The notes beneath the pieces are model-generated. The model was not told the origin of the DNA. It did not search any database and saw nothing but the letters and a program-made list of their open reading frames with translations. Shown here in pieces: positions 36,821-47,257 of a stretch of 64,000 nt of DNA. The position numbers and the translations under genes are program-made. The stretch comes from Acanthamoeba sp. SK_2022b (taxonomy: Eukaryota; Discosea; Longamoebia; Acanthamoebidae), in contig JANDJZ010000072.1 in NCBI GenBank assembly GCA_027943245.1, positions 82,796 to 146,795 on the forward strand, written 5' to 3'. Numbering within the stretch: position 1 is the first letter of the stretch; the number at the start of each line of letters is the position of its first letter.

Positions 36821-39800
36821 ATGCGGGCAAGCATCAATACTTTGTTTTCACACCGTCGTCGGAGAAGGATGGAGAGTTGGTCTTTTGTCGATCGAGAGGG
36901 AAGGAAGAGGGAGAGAGAAGCAGCAAAACAACTTCGCTATAATGAAAGAAGAAGGGTGAAACGAGCTGCTAAAAAACAGAAGGTGATAGAAGAAGAGCGT
37001 CAGCGACATGAAGAGATGGAACAACTTGAACTCCTCCAGCAAGAAGAGGAGAAGAAGCGAAGGCAAGAAGAGCGAGAAAAAGAAGAATGGAAAGCTCAAA
37101 AACGGAAAAAACGCTGGGCAGCGCTCCGCCGCGCCAAGCGGTGCCGCAGTGCCTCACCCCCTCGGCGGAACACCAGAGCTAGCGAGAAAGTGGAGGCCAA
37201 GCACCTCTGGGCAATGGTGGAGCTCAAGCTATTTGCCAACTTCGTCGAGCTGCTGGCCTGCCCATTTTGCCGCAAGTTGGGCCTCAAGTGTACGGCGTGG
37301 CGCGAGGCCAACGGTGGATTTCGGACTACTATACGGTGTTCACGCAAGGCACACTGTGCGTTCTCCATCCGCTTCCACACCTCGCCTCCAACTGCCATCG
37401 CCGCAACTCCCCGTCTCGGTTTGTTGTTGCTTGGGCTCTCCACGGTTTGGGCTTTGAAGCGTTGGAGTCGGTCTTCACCCTTGCTGACGGGGTCGTCCCT
37501 GTCACCAAGGCTGCTTATGCCAAGATGATGAGACATCACGTGCGTCTTTCCCTTTTCCCTGCTTCTTCCCTTACAAGACTCTGTTCACTCATCACGTCTT
37601 TGTGGGCCCAGGTGGGACCAGCTCTTGTTGTCCTCACCGACCTGTCTTGCGACCGCCAACTGAAGAAATTCGCCAAGACCACGGCAAAAGCTGTTTCGAT
37701 TGACACCCGGTACTCTTCTCGTGGTTGGCATGCCAATGACATCACCACAATAGTTAGAGACGCTGGTGCAGGTACAACCTCCAACGATATCTTGAAGTCT
37801 TATTTTTTTTTTTTTTTTTTTTTTTGACTTGTGGAACGGTGCAGGCAACAAAGAGGGTGGAGTACTCATGCGGTGCCACTTGCTCAAAGACACTGCATCG
37901 GGTGCACCACAGCACCCATTGCGCACCTACATGGGCACGTCAAGCACAGCAGAAGGTGATGCAACGGAACGGTGCCTCAACGAGTTCAAGGTATTTTATT
38001 TTATTTCTTTTCTATTTTATTTGTTGATCTCAACAGTTTCACCACACAGGAGCATGGGGTTTTACCTGCAGCAGTCGTCCTTGATGGCGACTTGGCTGCA
38101 AACTCCCTTGTAGAGCAAGTTCTTGGTGCTGACACAATCATTCATCGTGACCCCAATCACTACGCGAAATCACTGGTGAAGAACTTGGACGACCTCGTTG
38201 GAGAGCACCCAAGCTTAGCTGTTGTGGGCGCAAAGGTCAAGTCTCACTTTTTGATTGGTATGTTGTCATCTATAAAGGCAAGTTAGTTGTTAGTGCACTC
38301 ATAGGTCATTTGTGTGCAGGTGTCAAGATGTTCACAAACAACGAAGAAGGCTTTTGCCAGCACATGCGTAGCTTTGTGCTCCACACCACCGGCAAAGACC
38401 ACTCGTTTTGTCAACACTCCTCACCACACAGGGACGCCCCTGACCTCGATCCTCTCCAACACCCTGAAGCTGTTGCAGCTCTCAAGGCCTTCATCGAAGG
38501 GTACTTAGATGACCGAGAGCGATTTCTACACGGCTTCAGCACCATCCAGAACGAGTCAATCAACAGCAGCATCTGCAAGCGTGCAGACAAGGCCCGCCAC
38601 TTGACAAGGATGTATGCCCCTCTTGTTGACGCAGGTCTTCTTGAGCGTAATGAAGGTACTTGTGTAGCTTTTTTCTTTTATTTTTGTTTTTTTAAAACTC
38701 ACCAAGTTCACGTTTAGGGAGGAACGTGTTTGTGGATCTTCTTCAACAACTGGGCTTCAACATCTCCGACCACTTCAAAGCATGGTTTGCCCGACTAGTT
38801 GCCGCACGCGAGAAGCGAGATGCCCTGAAAGCTGCTCCTCGGGCGCGTGCTCGAAGGAAATTCCTGAAACGCTACGCCATTGCAGAGACAGGTGCACTCT
38901 TTTTTGTTTTTATTTTATACATTTAGATCTTTTTGCCTGGCTTGTTTGCTGATGTGACTTGTTATCAGCACGCCGCCGGGACTTGAACAAGAAAAAAGTT
39001 GTCTACAAGGCTGTCACTGCTGAGTGGGTAGCTGGCCGAGTGAAGGCATTTCGAGTTGGTGAATGTACTTCACACCTTTACTTTTTAAAATGAATGTGTC
39101 AGTTTACTCATTCAGACGTGTTGTACAGTGACTGTGGCCCACTTGAAAACATATATGCAGGAGCACAAGATGGCCTTACGCAAGGACTTGAAGGCTGAGT
39201 TGCTGCAGCGTGTCAAAAATCATGTGAACGGCATCACCAAAACGGTGCGCTTTTTTGCCTTTTTTGCTTTCATGGTGACTGCTGCTCACACGTCCATAAC
39301 AGGCCCTTCCACCTCCCAAACCAGCACTTAGAGGCACCAAACGACACTCCACACCAGCAACACCAGCACAACAACCGCAGGCAACCAAGAAGAGACGCAC
39401 TCAACCTGCACCAACCGCGGCCAATGGTGCTGCAAGCACAGTCAGCACACAAGACCTTCCCAACCTTCCTCCACTGGTACCGGACTCTTCCATCACTATA
39501 CCTCCACCACCACCACCACGCCCCCAGCCACGTGCAGTTTGCACAAGTTGTGGCAAAGACTTCTCTACTCGTAGCAACATGCGCACTCACTTTCGTAAAG
39601 CTCATTCTCAGTCTTCCCCTTCACTTCCTGCTCCAATCCCGCGTCCATCTCCTTCTCCTCCACCACTCACACAGCAGTCTAGCCCTTCACTTCCAGTTCC
39701 AATCCCCACACGCCCATCTCCTTCTCCTCCACCACTTTCGCGGCAGGACAGTTTTGACCTCGAAGCTTTCTTAGCTTCTCTTCCTCTACCTTCTGACAGC

Positions 39801-40091
39801 TCCTCTGCTTCTTCAACACCCACGCCTCCTCTTGACTCTCCCCCAGTGGCAACTCATGCCAGCTACGAAGCGCACCTCGCCCACTTGGCTGCACTAGACT
39901 GGCCGTCAGCAGAAGAAGCAGCAGCTGAGGCCAAAGCTACGCAGCTACGCACTCAGCTTGCAGCCATCCATCGCCGTCTCTACGACCTCGAGCTGCTGTG
40001 CGACGATGCCCCACAAGCAGAGCAACACCTACTCGAACAGCAAGCTGCTGTGCTTGGGCAAGAGCTTCGTCGCCAGCTGGCCCGCATGTGA
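36821..40091 (+). CDS. Transposase-like protein: coiled coil, Cys cluster, DDE-like core, SAP domain, C2H2 finger
   Basis: The ATG at 36821 (MRASINTLFSHRRRRRMESW) is preferred over an upstream TTG. Order: basic coiled coil (EEERQRHEEMEQLELLQQEE); Cys cluster (ACPFCRKLGLKC...RCSRKAHC); VAWALHGLGFEALESVF; core with acidic motifs AVSIDTRYSSRGWHANDI, PAAVVLDGDLAANSLVEQ, IIHRDPNHYAKSLVKNL and STIQNESINSSICKRADK; SAP domain (VAHLKTYMQEHKMALRKDL, KAELLQRVKNHV); C2H2 finger (VCTSCGKDFS, MRTHFRKAH); then a Pro/Ser-rich tail and a helical end stopping at 40091. Eight or more AT-rich introns separate these, one with a 24-T run at 37801-37824. The D...D...E layout is that of DDE transposases. A one-base frame break near 37400 may inactivate it. 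Confidence 0.72.
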
Positions 40092-40160
40092 CATACAGGC
40101 CCAGGAAATTGGGCTGAAAAACATGTTTCAAATTTTTTCGCTCTGGGAACCGCTTACTGC

Positions 40161-40235
40161 ATTCTTCAAGCGCCGATGGGGGTGCCGCAGCCGCACGGTG
40201 CGCATTTTTTTTTATTTTCAGGGTATACTTCCCCC
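40161..40235 (-). repeat. Right terminal inverted repeat
   Basis: Reverse complement of the left repeat; ends CCCCC immediately before TTAA. The T-run at 40205-40213 is two bases longer than its partner. Confidence 0.92.
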
Positions 40236-40286
40236 TTAATCTGGTGCTGGGCAAGAAAGGAACGTCAATCTTACATTATTTATTCA

Positions 40287-41330
40287 TTAATTAATTTGTT
40301 GGACTTTCATATCTTTGCACACTTTGCAGGCTTTCTCACTCCAAATGTGCTGAACGTGGAAGCCACACCACGTCCACCCCACCTTCTTGACAGCCTTCTG
40401 CTCTGTTGCATCCTTGTTGATCATGACTGTTGGCTCCCAGACTATGTTGAGCTTGAATTTGATCTTTGTGTGGACCACTGTGAGAAACTGTGCAATCTCA
40501 CCATGCTGGCAGGATGATGACAATGCCACTGTGATTGGCCAGGTATGTCCCTTGGCATCTATCACTCCCAGAGTGTAGAGAGGAAATCTAAGCATGTTTG
40601 ATTTGAACATGCCAATTAGGCTCATGATGATAAGGCTGAACTTTGCCACAATCTTGCTTGCATGGGAGAAAAATGACCACTGTGAAGGCCCCTTGATTCT
40701 CCCACCAATTACAGTGGAGGGATCCTCATTGGTTGGGTAGATCACAACATTGCACACATCAAATCAGTGGAGGGTCTGATGAAGACGATGAATCTTGCTT
40801 GGTCCTTTCTCCTCTGTGCATATGCAAGAAGATCTTTTGTTTGTTGCTGTGTTAGGATGAGTGCAGGCGAGATGGTTCCTAATGCTTCTCCTCTCTTCTG
40901 CAGATGAATTACCTCATGTGATGCTTTAGTTGATCGTCCTACTCTGCCATCACACAATCCATTGCTCTCCAAGATCACTAGCTTTGTCACTCCAATTGGC
41001 TGCATTGGTGCCTGTGTGTGAGCCCTTCATCCAGATCTTGACCAGCTGCATCCTCTCTGCTTGAACAAGATTTCTCCTGGCCACTGGTTGAATTTGTTGG
41101 TACCACACAATTCCCCTTGCCTGTGCAATTTAGCATCTCTGATAATGCATTTCCAGGAATGCAGTGCTTTATCTGGTGAATTAACCAGCTTTAGACCAAG
41201 TAATTGTAATTTTAAGTTTACTTTTGGAGAGGCACCAAAAATGGAATATCGTTTTTTGTGTTGTGAAAATGAAGTTAAATTTACAGATGGTCTTACAAAA
41301 CCACCTGGGGTAGGCATCTCTGTTGTCATT
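40287..41330 (-). pseudogene. Degraded MULE-type (Mutator-like) transposase remnant
   Basis: On the minus strand, three consecutive frames carry pieces of a MULE-like transposase. From 5': SFSQHKKRYSIFGASPKVNL and GELCGTNKFNQWPGEILFKQ (zinc-binding-like N part), then ASHEVIHLQKRGEALGTISP, then the core TLGVIDAKGHTWPITVALSS, VVHTKIKFKLNIVWEPTVMI and KKVGWTWCGFHVQHIW. The D-x-x-G...P-V-A...D...C-x-H-x-x-x-W pattern fits MULE transposases. It is broken by frame changes and stops, and CpG is absent from 40381-40740, so it is a fossil. No terminal repeats were found. Confidence 0.55.
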
Positions 41331-42437
41331 CAGATGTTGGGGAGGTGGTTTGGTGTAGGAATTGGAAGGGATGGTATACTTGGCTTAGGGTTGAGTTTGA
41401 TTCATTGTCAGTCCCACCAAATTCCTTGCAATCACTTGATGGTCTTCTTGGGTGCTTCATCATGTGCAGGTGTGTTTGCACCTGCCTTATTGCCTGCATC
41501 CTTGCCATCTGGTCTATATGTGTTAGCATGTGATGTTGATGGCCTTCTTGGGGCTGATGCTTGCCATACCAATGCTCATGCATCCCTGTCACCACAAAAA
41601 TGCCTGCCATCTGGTCATGTGTGGGCATGTGATGTTGTGGTCTTCTTGGCATTTCTCTCTGCTCTACCATCGCATACACGTATGCAGTGCTCATGCACCA
41701 CCTTTACCATAAATATGCTTGCTATCTGGTCATGTATGAGCATGTGATTCTGCCATCATGTACATGAATGCAATGCTCATGCACCTCTGTCACCACAAAA
41801 ACGCCCACATATGCAATGGTATGGCAAGCATCAGCCCCAAGAAGGCCACTCATACATGACCAGATGGCAAGTCTATATGTGTGGTGAAGAGGAGCTGCAT
41901 GAACATGGCACATGTGGACACTATGGTTGCAAGCAAGCATGTGTGGTGAAGGAGGAACGGGCACCTTGATGCCATCAATGCAGCAGCTCTAACCAACCTG
42001 CACATGCATTACAGTACAGCAATAAGAGGTGAAGGAGATGAAGAAAGTGCAGAACCATTGTGTTCTGTGATACTTGTTGTTATTGAGTATGCATTGTAAC
42101 ATGGGTTATGCTGAATATATAAGTTAATATCTTTCAATATGTAATAAAAATCGCTCATTATCTTTGGATTTGCCCAAATAAATAACTGGCATTTTTCACT
42201 AAAGTAAATGTCTTTATCTTTGACAAATGGGAGATTTGAAGTTAAAACCTATTTTGAGGAGCTAAATCTTGAAATCAAAATGACTGGCCTCTCATTTGAT
42301 AATAAGAGGAAGTAACTGTGACAGACAGACCCGCTCATTTCATTTGTTCTTAGCAGGCCACCTTGCCACATCAATCCCCTCTGTCTTGTCTGTGCCTCCC
42401 ACCCATTACCTTTCCACTCTTTAACCGAAAGATCTCT
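41331..42437. other. CpG-poor debris with imperfect tandem repeats
   Basis: No intact gene. 41505-41790 holds about three imperfect direct copies, roughly 85-115 bp long, of a unit containing GCCATCTGGTCATGT and ATGCTCATGCA; part of the first copy recurs inverted near 41815-41872. The last 300 bp (42060-42360) is AT-rich and leads into the 3' end of the FBXO8-like gene. Confidence 0.5.
41505..41872. repeat. Imperfect ~100 bp tandem repeat with an inverted copy
   Basis: Direct copies start near 41503, 41606 and 41717 (CTGG-T-ATGT then GCATGTGAT). A 31-nt stretch at 41542-41572 (starting GGCCTTCTTGGGGCTG) is repeated exactly as its reverse complement near 41819-41850, giving a long potential hairpin. 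Confidence 0.65.
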
Positions 42438-43100
42438 TCAGAAGAAGCGGGAGAAGAAGCCCTTACGACCCTTGCCCTTGTCCTCAGGGACGGCCAGGGC
42501 CGGAGTTGCCGCCACCAAGTCGTCATCGGCGACCTTGAGCTCAACGGCCCTGATGCGATCGTATACCCCGTCAATGTACTCACGCGGCAGGCTTGGCAGC
42601 ATGGCACTAAAGTGGTCGTGGAACTCGTTCTTCTTCATCTTACGCGACACCCGCGGGTTGTGCAAGTCTGACATACGCAAGGTACACACGCAAGAGAGCG
42701 AGGTCAGTAGGAGCAAGCATGGAGAGGTGACGGCAGCCCCTAACTCACCAGTATTCAACATGAGAATGGAGTAAGCGGCGATGTAGGGGCCCTCGGCCTT
42801 CTGGAATAGGCGCTCGGCCTCGGCCTTGTTCTGTTTGAAATACGCGATCGCAAAGTCTGAACAGCAGCAGACGCAACAGGGAGTGAGCCACCAAGGAGTC
42901 GACAGACGGACGTCGACCACCGGGACGAGAAGGGGCCAAGTGGCGCAAACCTTTAAGGATGCGGCGAATATACTGGGAGGAGCCAGGGAGTTTGACCCGC
43001 AGCAGGAGCTGGCGCAGGGCTTCGTCGATGGTCATGTCGTGGAAGTCGATCCCGCTCATGTAGAGCTGCGCCACCAACGAATAGTAGTCTACATCCTGTG

Positions 43101-43174
<74 letters not shown>

Positions 43175-44040
43175 CAAGACGGTTAGGGACACAGCGTAGC
43201 GCACGCGCGTGTCATGCATCGAGCGAGGGACGGACGAGCACCTTCTCCGGTGCATCGATGTCTTCAAAGTTGGTCTCGTCCTCTTTCGAGCACTCCTTCG
43301 CCCTCCGCCCGAGTGTCCACCCTGTGCAAGCAGGTGAGGGCCCAGCCAACCCAAACGCAGCCGAGCCGAGAGCGAGAGCGCGGGCACTGTACCAATACTC
43401 CTCTTGTACAGGCCGGGAGTGGTGCGCAGGAAGTCGGCAATGGCCTGTGTGCACAGTGGTTGGAGGGGGAGGGTTGAGGTCACAGCAGGTGCGGGGACGA
43501 GCAGAGCTATCTGGCGGGGTAGTGGGTTCGAACCTGAGGCTCAGCGCGGAGGACTCCATGCTCGACGAGGTAGTCGATGCCCTGCAGGCCACCGACTGGG
43601 TCAGCTCTGCGACGCGAAACGGGGTAGGCTCTACGTGATATCGCGCAGCAGGGTCTCCAGCAGCAGTACCTCGGAGGCCTTTTGGTTGAAGAGGTCGCAG
43701 CCATGACGGTGGTGTTCCAATAGGCTGTTCCAGTGTTGTTCCCACGAGCTGCCCTCGGCCCTCCCCGTCGCGGGCCCGAAGCGGTCGATACAACGGGCGC
43801 GCCAGAGGAGGCGGTCATCGGTCGCCACGCGGCGGAGTGTTCGGCAAGCAGCGGCCGTGCGGCAGAGGTCTACTAGCGGCAAGTGGACGAGTACACCCAC
43901 CAACAGCTCTACGAAAACGGCATAAACAAATCAACAAGCCAAATTGGTGAGGAAGAGGGAAGGAGTAAGGTACCTTCTGGCAAATCCAGTACATTTCCTA
44001 CAGTAGAGGCGCATGACGAATCAGAAGAGTGAAGTTCCAT
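42438..44040 (-). CDS. FBXO8: F-box plus Sec7 domain protein, FBXO8-like
   Basis: Exon 1 (44040-~43974) starts MELHSSDSSCASTVGNVLDL; splicing gives the F-box LPEELLVGVLVHLPLVDLCR then CRTLRRVATDDRLLWRARC. The Sec7 domain follows over six or seven exons: GCDLFNQKASEVLLLE, LQGIDYLVEHGVL, AIADFLRTTPGLYKRSIG, YMSGIDFHDMTIDEALRQLL, LRVKLPGSSQYIRRILK, DFAIAYFKQNKAEAE and GPYIAAYSILMLNTDLHNPR. The C-terminus is short (GKGRKGFFSRFF). F-box plus Sec7 is the animal FBXO8 architecture, known to act on ARF6 ubiquitination. The glutamic finger position (PGE in active ARF-GEFs) reads PGS here. A (CA)n tract lies in one intron. Exon borders around 43250-43620 are approximate. Confidence 0.85.
43105..43171. 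repeat. (CA)n microsatellite in FBXO8-like intron
   Basis: About 33 CA units on the plus strand (GT on the sense strand), beginning next to a splice donor. Confidence 0.95.
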
Positions 44041-44652
44041 CGAGGAGATATTGGTGCAGAATGGCTCTCTTTACTCGTTCTTGTTCGTGTGGCCCACATC
44101 AACGTCGACGCAGGCGACGTCAGCAAACCCGAAAATTCAGGAAAACACGGGGAAAAGAGTAGAAGTGCCCATGATGGTCCGTCACATCCAACAGGCACTC
44201 CCACTCTTGACATCTGCCCAGGCATCATCCTTTTGCTGACACAACAGTCCTTAAGGGCTATTTGGTGGATATGGCAGTGCAATTTTTTTTTTAATTGTAA
44301 CTTGAGGCGGTTACTGTCAATGGGAGGGAGCCAGCTCTCCATTGGACGTGATATCATCTGCTGAAGATAAGATACACAGCCCAGCTGAGTACCACAGCTT
44401 CCTGGGTAAATGCTACTCCTCACTTCCACAACAGCTGGGAGGTGATTGGAAGAGCTTCTCACCATAATTGTTGATGCACGCCCAGCCTCATTACTGCCCG
44501 AAAAGAGACTTCTCTCTGCCTTGACGGCATTGTCATTCTTTAGTACTACACAATACAGCAGACACTCGTCAGCGCGGGGACATTAGCCGATGATCGGCAG
44601 TGATAGTGGACAGTTGATGATAAACTGCAGCAGCAAGGTGTTGTTGGCTTGC
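44041..44652. other. Intergenic region between FBXO8-like and receptor B, partly CpG-poor
   Basis: These 612 bp hold the FBXO8-like promoter and the receptor B 3' UTR. 44160-44480 is AT-richer with few CpG and contains a T-run at 44283-44292, resembling the debris seen elsewhere. No intact gene. Confidence 0.4.
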
Positions 44653-47179
44653 TCAGAGACCGATGGCAGCTTCCTGATCGTCGCCCACCTGTTGCTCCAA
44701 GAACGCCACCACGGTCTCCATGCTTGGCCGCTTGTCGGCGTTGGCGTGCCAGCACTTCTTCATCACCTTGCGGAACTCCGCCGGACAGTCGTTGGGAATC
44801 TGCGGCCGCTTGCCCTCGAGCACGTCCAGCGACACGCCCATGAAGTTGCGACCGGCGTAGGGCTCGCGCCTCGTCACCACCTGCCACATGACGATGCCGA
44901 ACGAGAACACGTCGGCCCGCTCGTCGTACTTCTCCCCGCGCAGGATTTCCGGTGCCGTCCAGCACGGCGTGCCGCAGCGCGTCATGGTGGCGTTCTCCTC
45001 CTTGATGCGTGCGAACCCAAAGTCGGCCACCTTCACGTTCCAGTTCTCGTCCACCAGCAGGTTCGACGGCTTCACGTCTCGGTGCACGATGACCGGATGG
45101 AGCGAGTGGAGGTAGTTGATGCCGAGGGCGGCCGACCGCAGCATGCGCAGCTTCTGCTTCCACGTGAGCTTGATGGCGTTGTTGGAGAGGATGTCCTTGA
45201 GCGAGCCCTGCTTCATGAACTCGGTCACGATGCACAGGTTGGGCTTCTTGACGCACGCGCCGATGAAGAGCACGATGTTGGGGTGGTGGAGCTCGGAGAG
45301 GAAGGCCATCTCGGCCCTGAACTCGAGCATGCGTCGCTCGTCGAGCTTCTGCTTGATGAACCGCTTCACCGCCACGTCGACACCCTTCCACTTGCCGCGG
45401 AACACCACGCCGTAGGAGCCCAGGCCCACCTGCTTGCCCACCTGGATCTCGTGGAAGTCGATGATCCACCGACACAGGTTGGCCGACGTGAGGAAGGTGT
45501 CCTCCTTGAACATCATGCCCTCGCCCACTGCCGTCTGCAGCTCGCCGCCGCTCCTGCCGCCATCGTTGCTGCTGCTCGTCGACGCCCCGCTCATGGGCTC
45601 ATCGGTGCCCATCGACTTGGCGCTCTTGTTGGAGGGGTGGTCGCTCGATGCGTTGTCGCTGTCGCGCGTGACGCCGCCGAAGAAGCGGCCCTCGAGTCCT
45701 TCCACCTTGAGCTCGTACAACTTGGCCCCTGATATGTCCATGATTCATAATGTGGTGCGGTCAGTATCCAGATCTGAATGTCAATAGGTGAGGCAAACAT
45801 CTCAAACTCACCCTGAGGCGCGTCGGGAATCTCGAACTTGCCCAGGCTCACGAGCTTGTGCTGCTGCTGTTGCTGTTGCTGCTCGTCAGCGGCAGACTTG
45901 GTCGACTCCTTGATCTTGCCGTGCACCGTGTGGCTCATCACGATCTGTCCGCCGTGGGTCATGGCCGTGATGCGCGCCGCCGCGTTCACCACCGCGCCGA
46001 TGTATTCCACGCGCCGCGTCATCGGATCGCGCACCATGCGCGGCGTGCCCATGTGCACGCCCATCCGCACCCGCAGTCCCTTGAACAACACCCGGTCGTC
46101 GGTGTCGCCCCACTCCTCGGCCGCGCCCGGATGCTCCAGCAGCGCCTCCGGCCACTCGGCCGCCAGCAGCGCCTGCTGCACCTCGGCGCACCACGCCAGC
46201 GCGTCGGCGGCCTGCTGGAAGGCCATGCAGAAGGAGCCCTCGCCCGAGTTGCGGTCTCGCAGGAAGACCACCTCGTAGCCGCGGTGCTTCTTGAGTGCCG
46301 ACCGCAGGATCTCGTTGTGGAGCAGCGTGGCGTCGCGCATGGCCGCCGCGTTGAACTCCCACAGCGAGGCCGCCCGCGTGATGTCCGTGAACACGATCGT
46401 CACCTCGCCCTCTGGTGGCCTCACTCCGGCGCCTGCCGCAGCCGCAGCGGCGGCTCCATGCGAGGCCGACGAGTTGGAAGACGATGAGGAGCCGGTGGAT
46501 CCCGCCGACGACGGCAGAGTCCACGAGCCGTACATGCTCGACGGACCGGCCTTCTTGTTGCCCCCGGTGCCGCCAGAGTGGCCCGATGACGACGAGGTGT
46601 GGCTCGTCGAAGTGGCCCCCACCGACGTGTTGGAGTCGCCGTGCATGGCCGACAGGCGCGTCATGATCTCGAGGAAGGTGGGCCGAATGGTCGGGTCCGA
46701 GTGCCAGCAGCTGGTGATGAGCTCCTCGTATTCGGCCGGATGCGTGACGCTCGCGTCGGCGGGCATCGTGGGCCGGATGCCGTCGCGGATGACGGCCACG
46801 GCCACGGCGGCGGGGCTGAGACCGAAGTAGGGCTGCTCGCGAGTGAGCAGCTCCCACAGGATGATGCCGAACGAGTACACGTCGGCCAGGATGAAGTCCA
46901 CGTCGAGCGACTCGTTGAGCACCTCTGGCGCCGTCCAGTGCACGCTCCCGGCAACCTCCTTGCCCAATCCCTTGGTCCCGACGTCCTCCTTGAACTTGGT
47001 GAGGCCAAAGTCGCTCACCTTGACGTTCCACTTGGAGTCGAGCAGCAGGTTGAGCGACTTGAGGTCGCGGTGCACGATGCCGGACGAGTGGAGGAAGTGC
47101 ATGCCCTTGGAGGCCTGGTAGGCCATCTTGGCCTTGAGCGCGAACGGGATCTCTGGAATAAGCTCGTTGTGCAACAACT

Positions 47180-47257
<78 letters not shown>

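Larger units (their letters stand above)
36670..40239 (+). mobile_element. TTAA-flanked DNA transposon with ~74 bp terminal inverted repeats
   Basis: The element proper is 36674-40235 (3.56 kb), bounded by TTAA at 36670-36673 and 40236-40239. Its ends are inverted repeats: 36674-36746 against 40161-40235. They share GGGGGAAGTATACCCTGAAA, then an A-run (7 against 9), then the ATGCGCACCGTGC and GGCACCCCCATCGGCGCT blocks, with only about three substitutions. Inside is one intron-containing gene (36821-40091) with transposase-like features. CpG content is normal, unlike the debris it sits in, which suggests a younger insertion. TTAA duplication is known for piggyBac and, as I recall, some Sola-group elements; the protein does not look like piggyBac. 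Confidence 0.85.

Noticed and set aside
43520..43535. B-box-like string GGGTTCGAACCTG suggesting a tRNA
   Set aside because: No A-box or cloverleaf can be formed around it, and it lies within the FBXO8-like gene.
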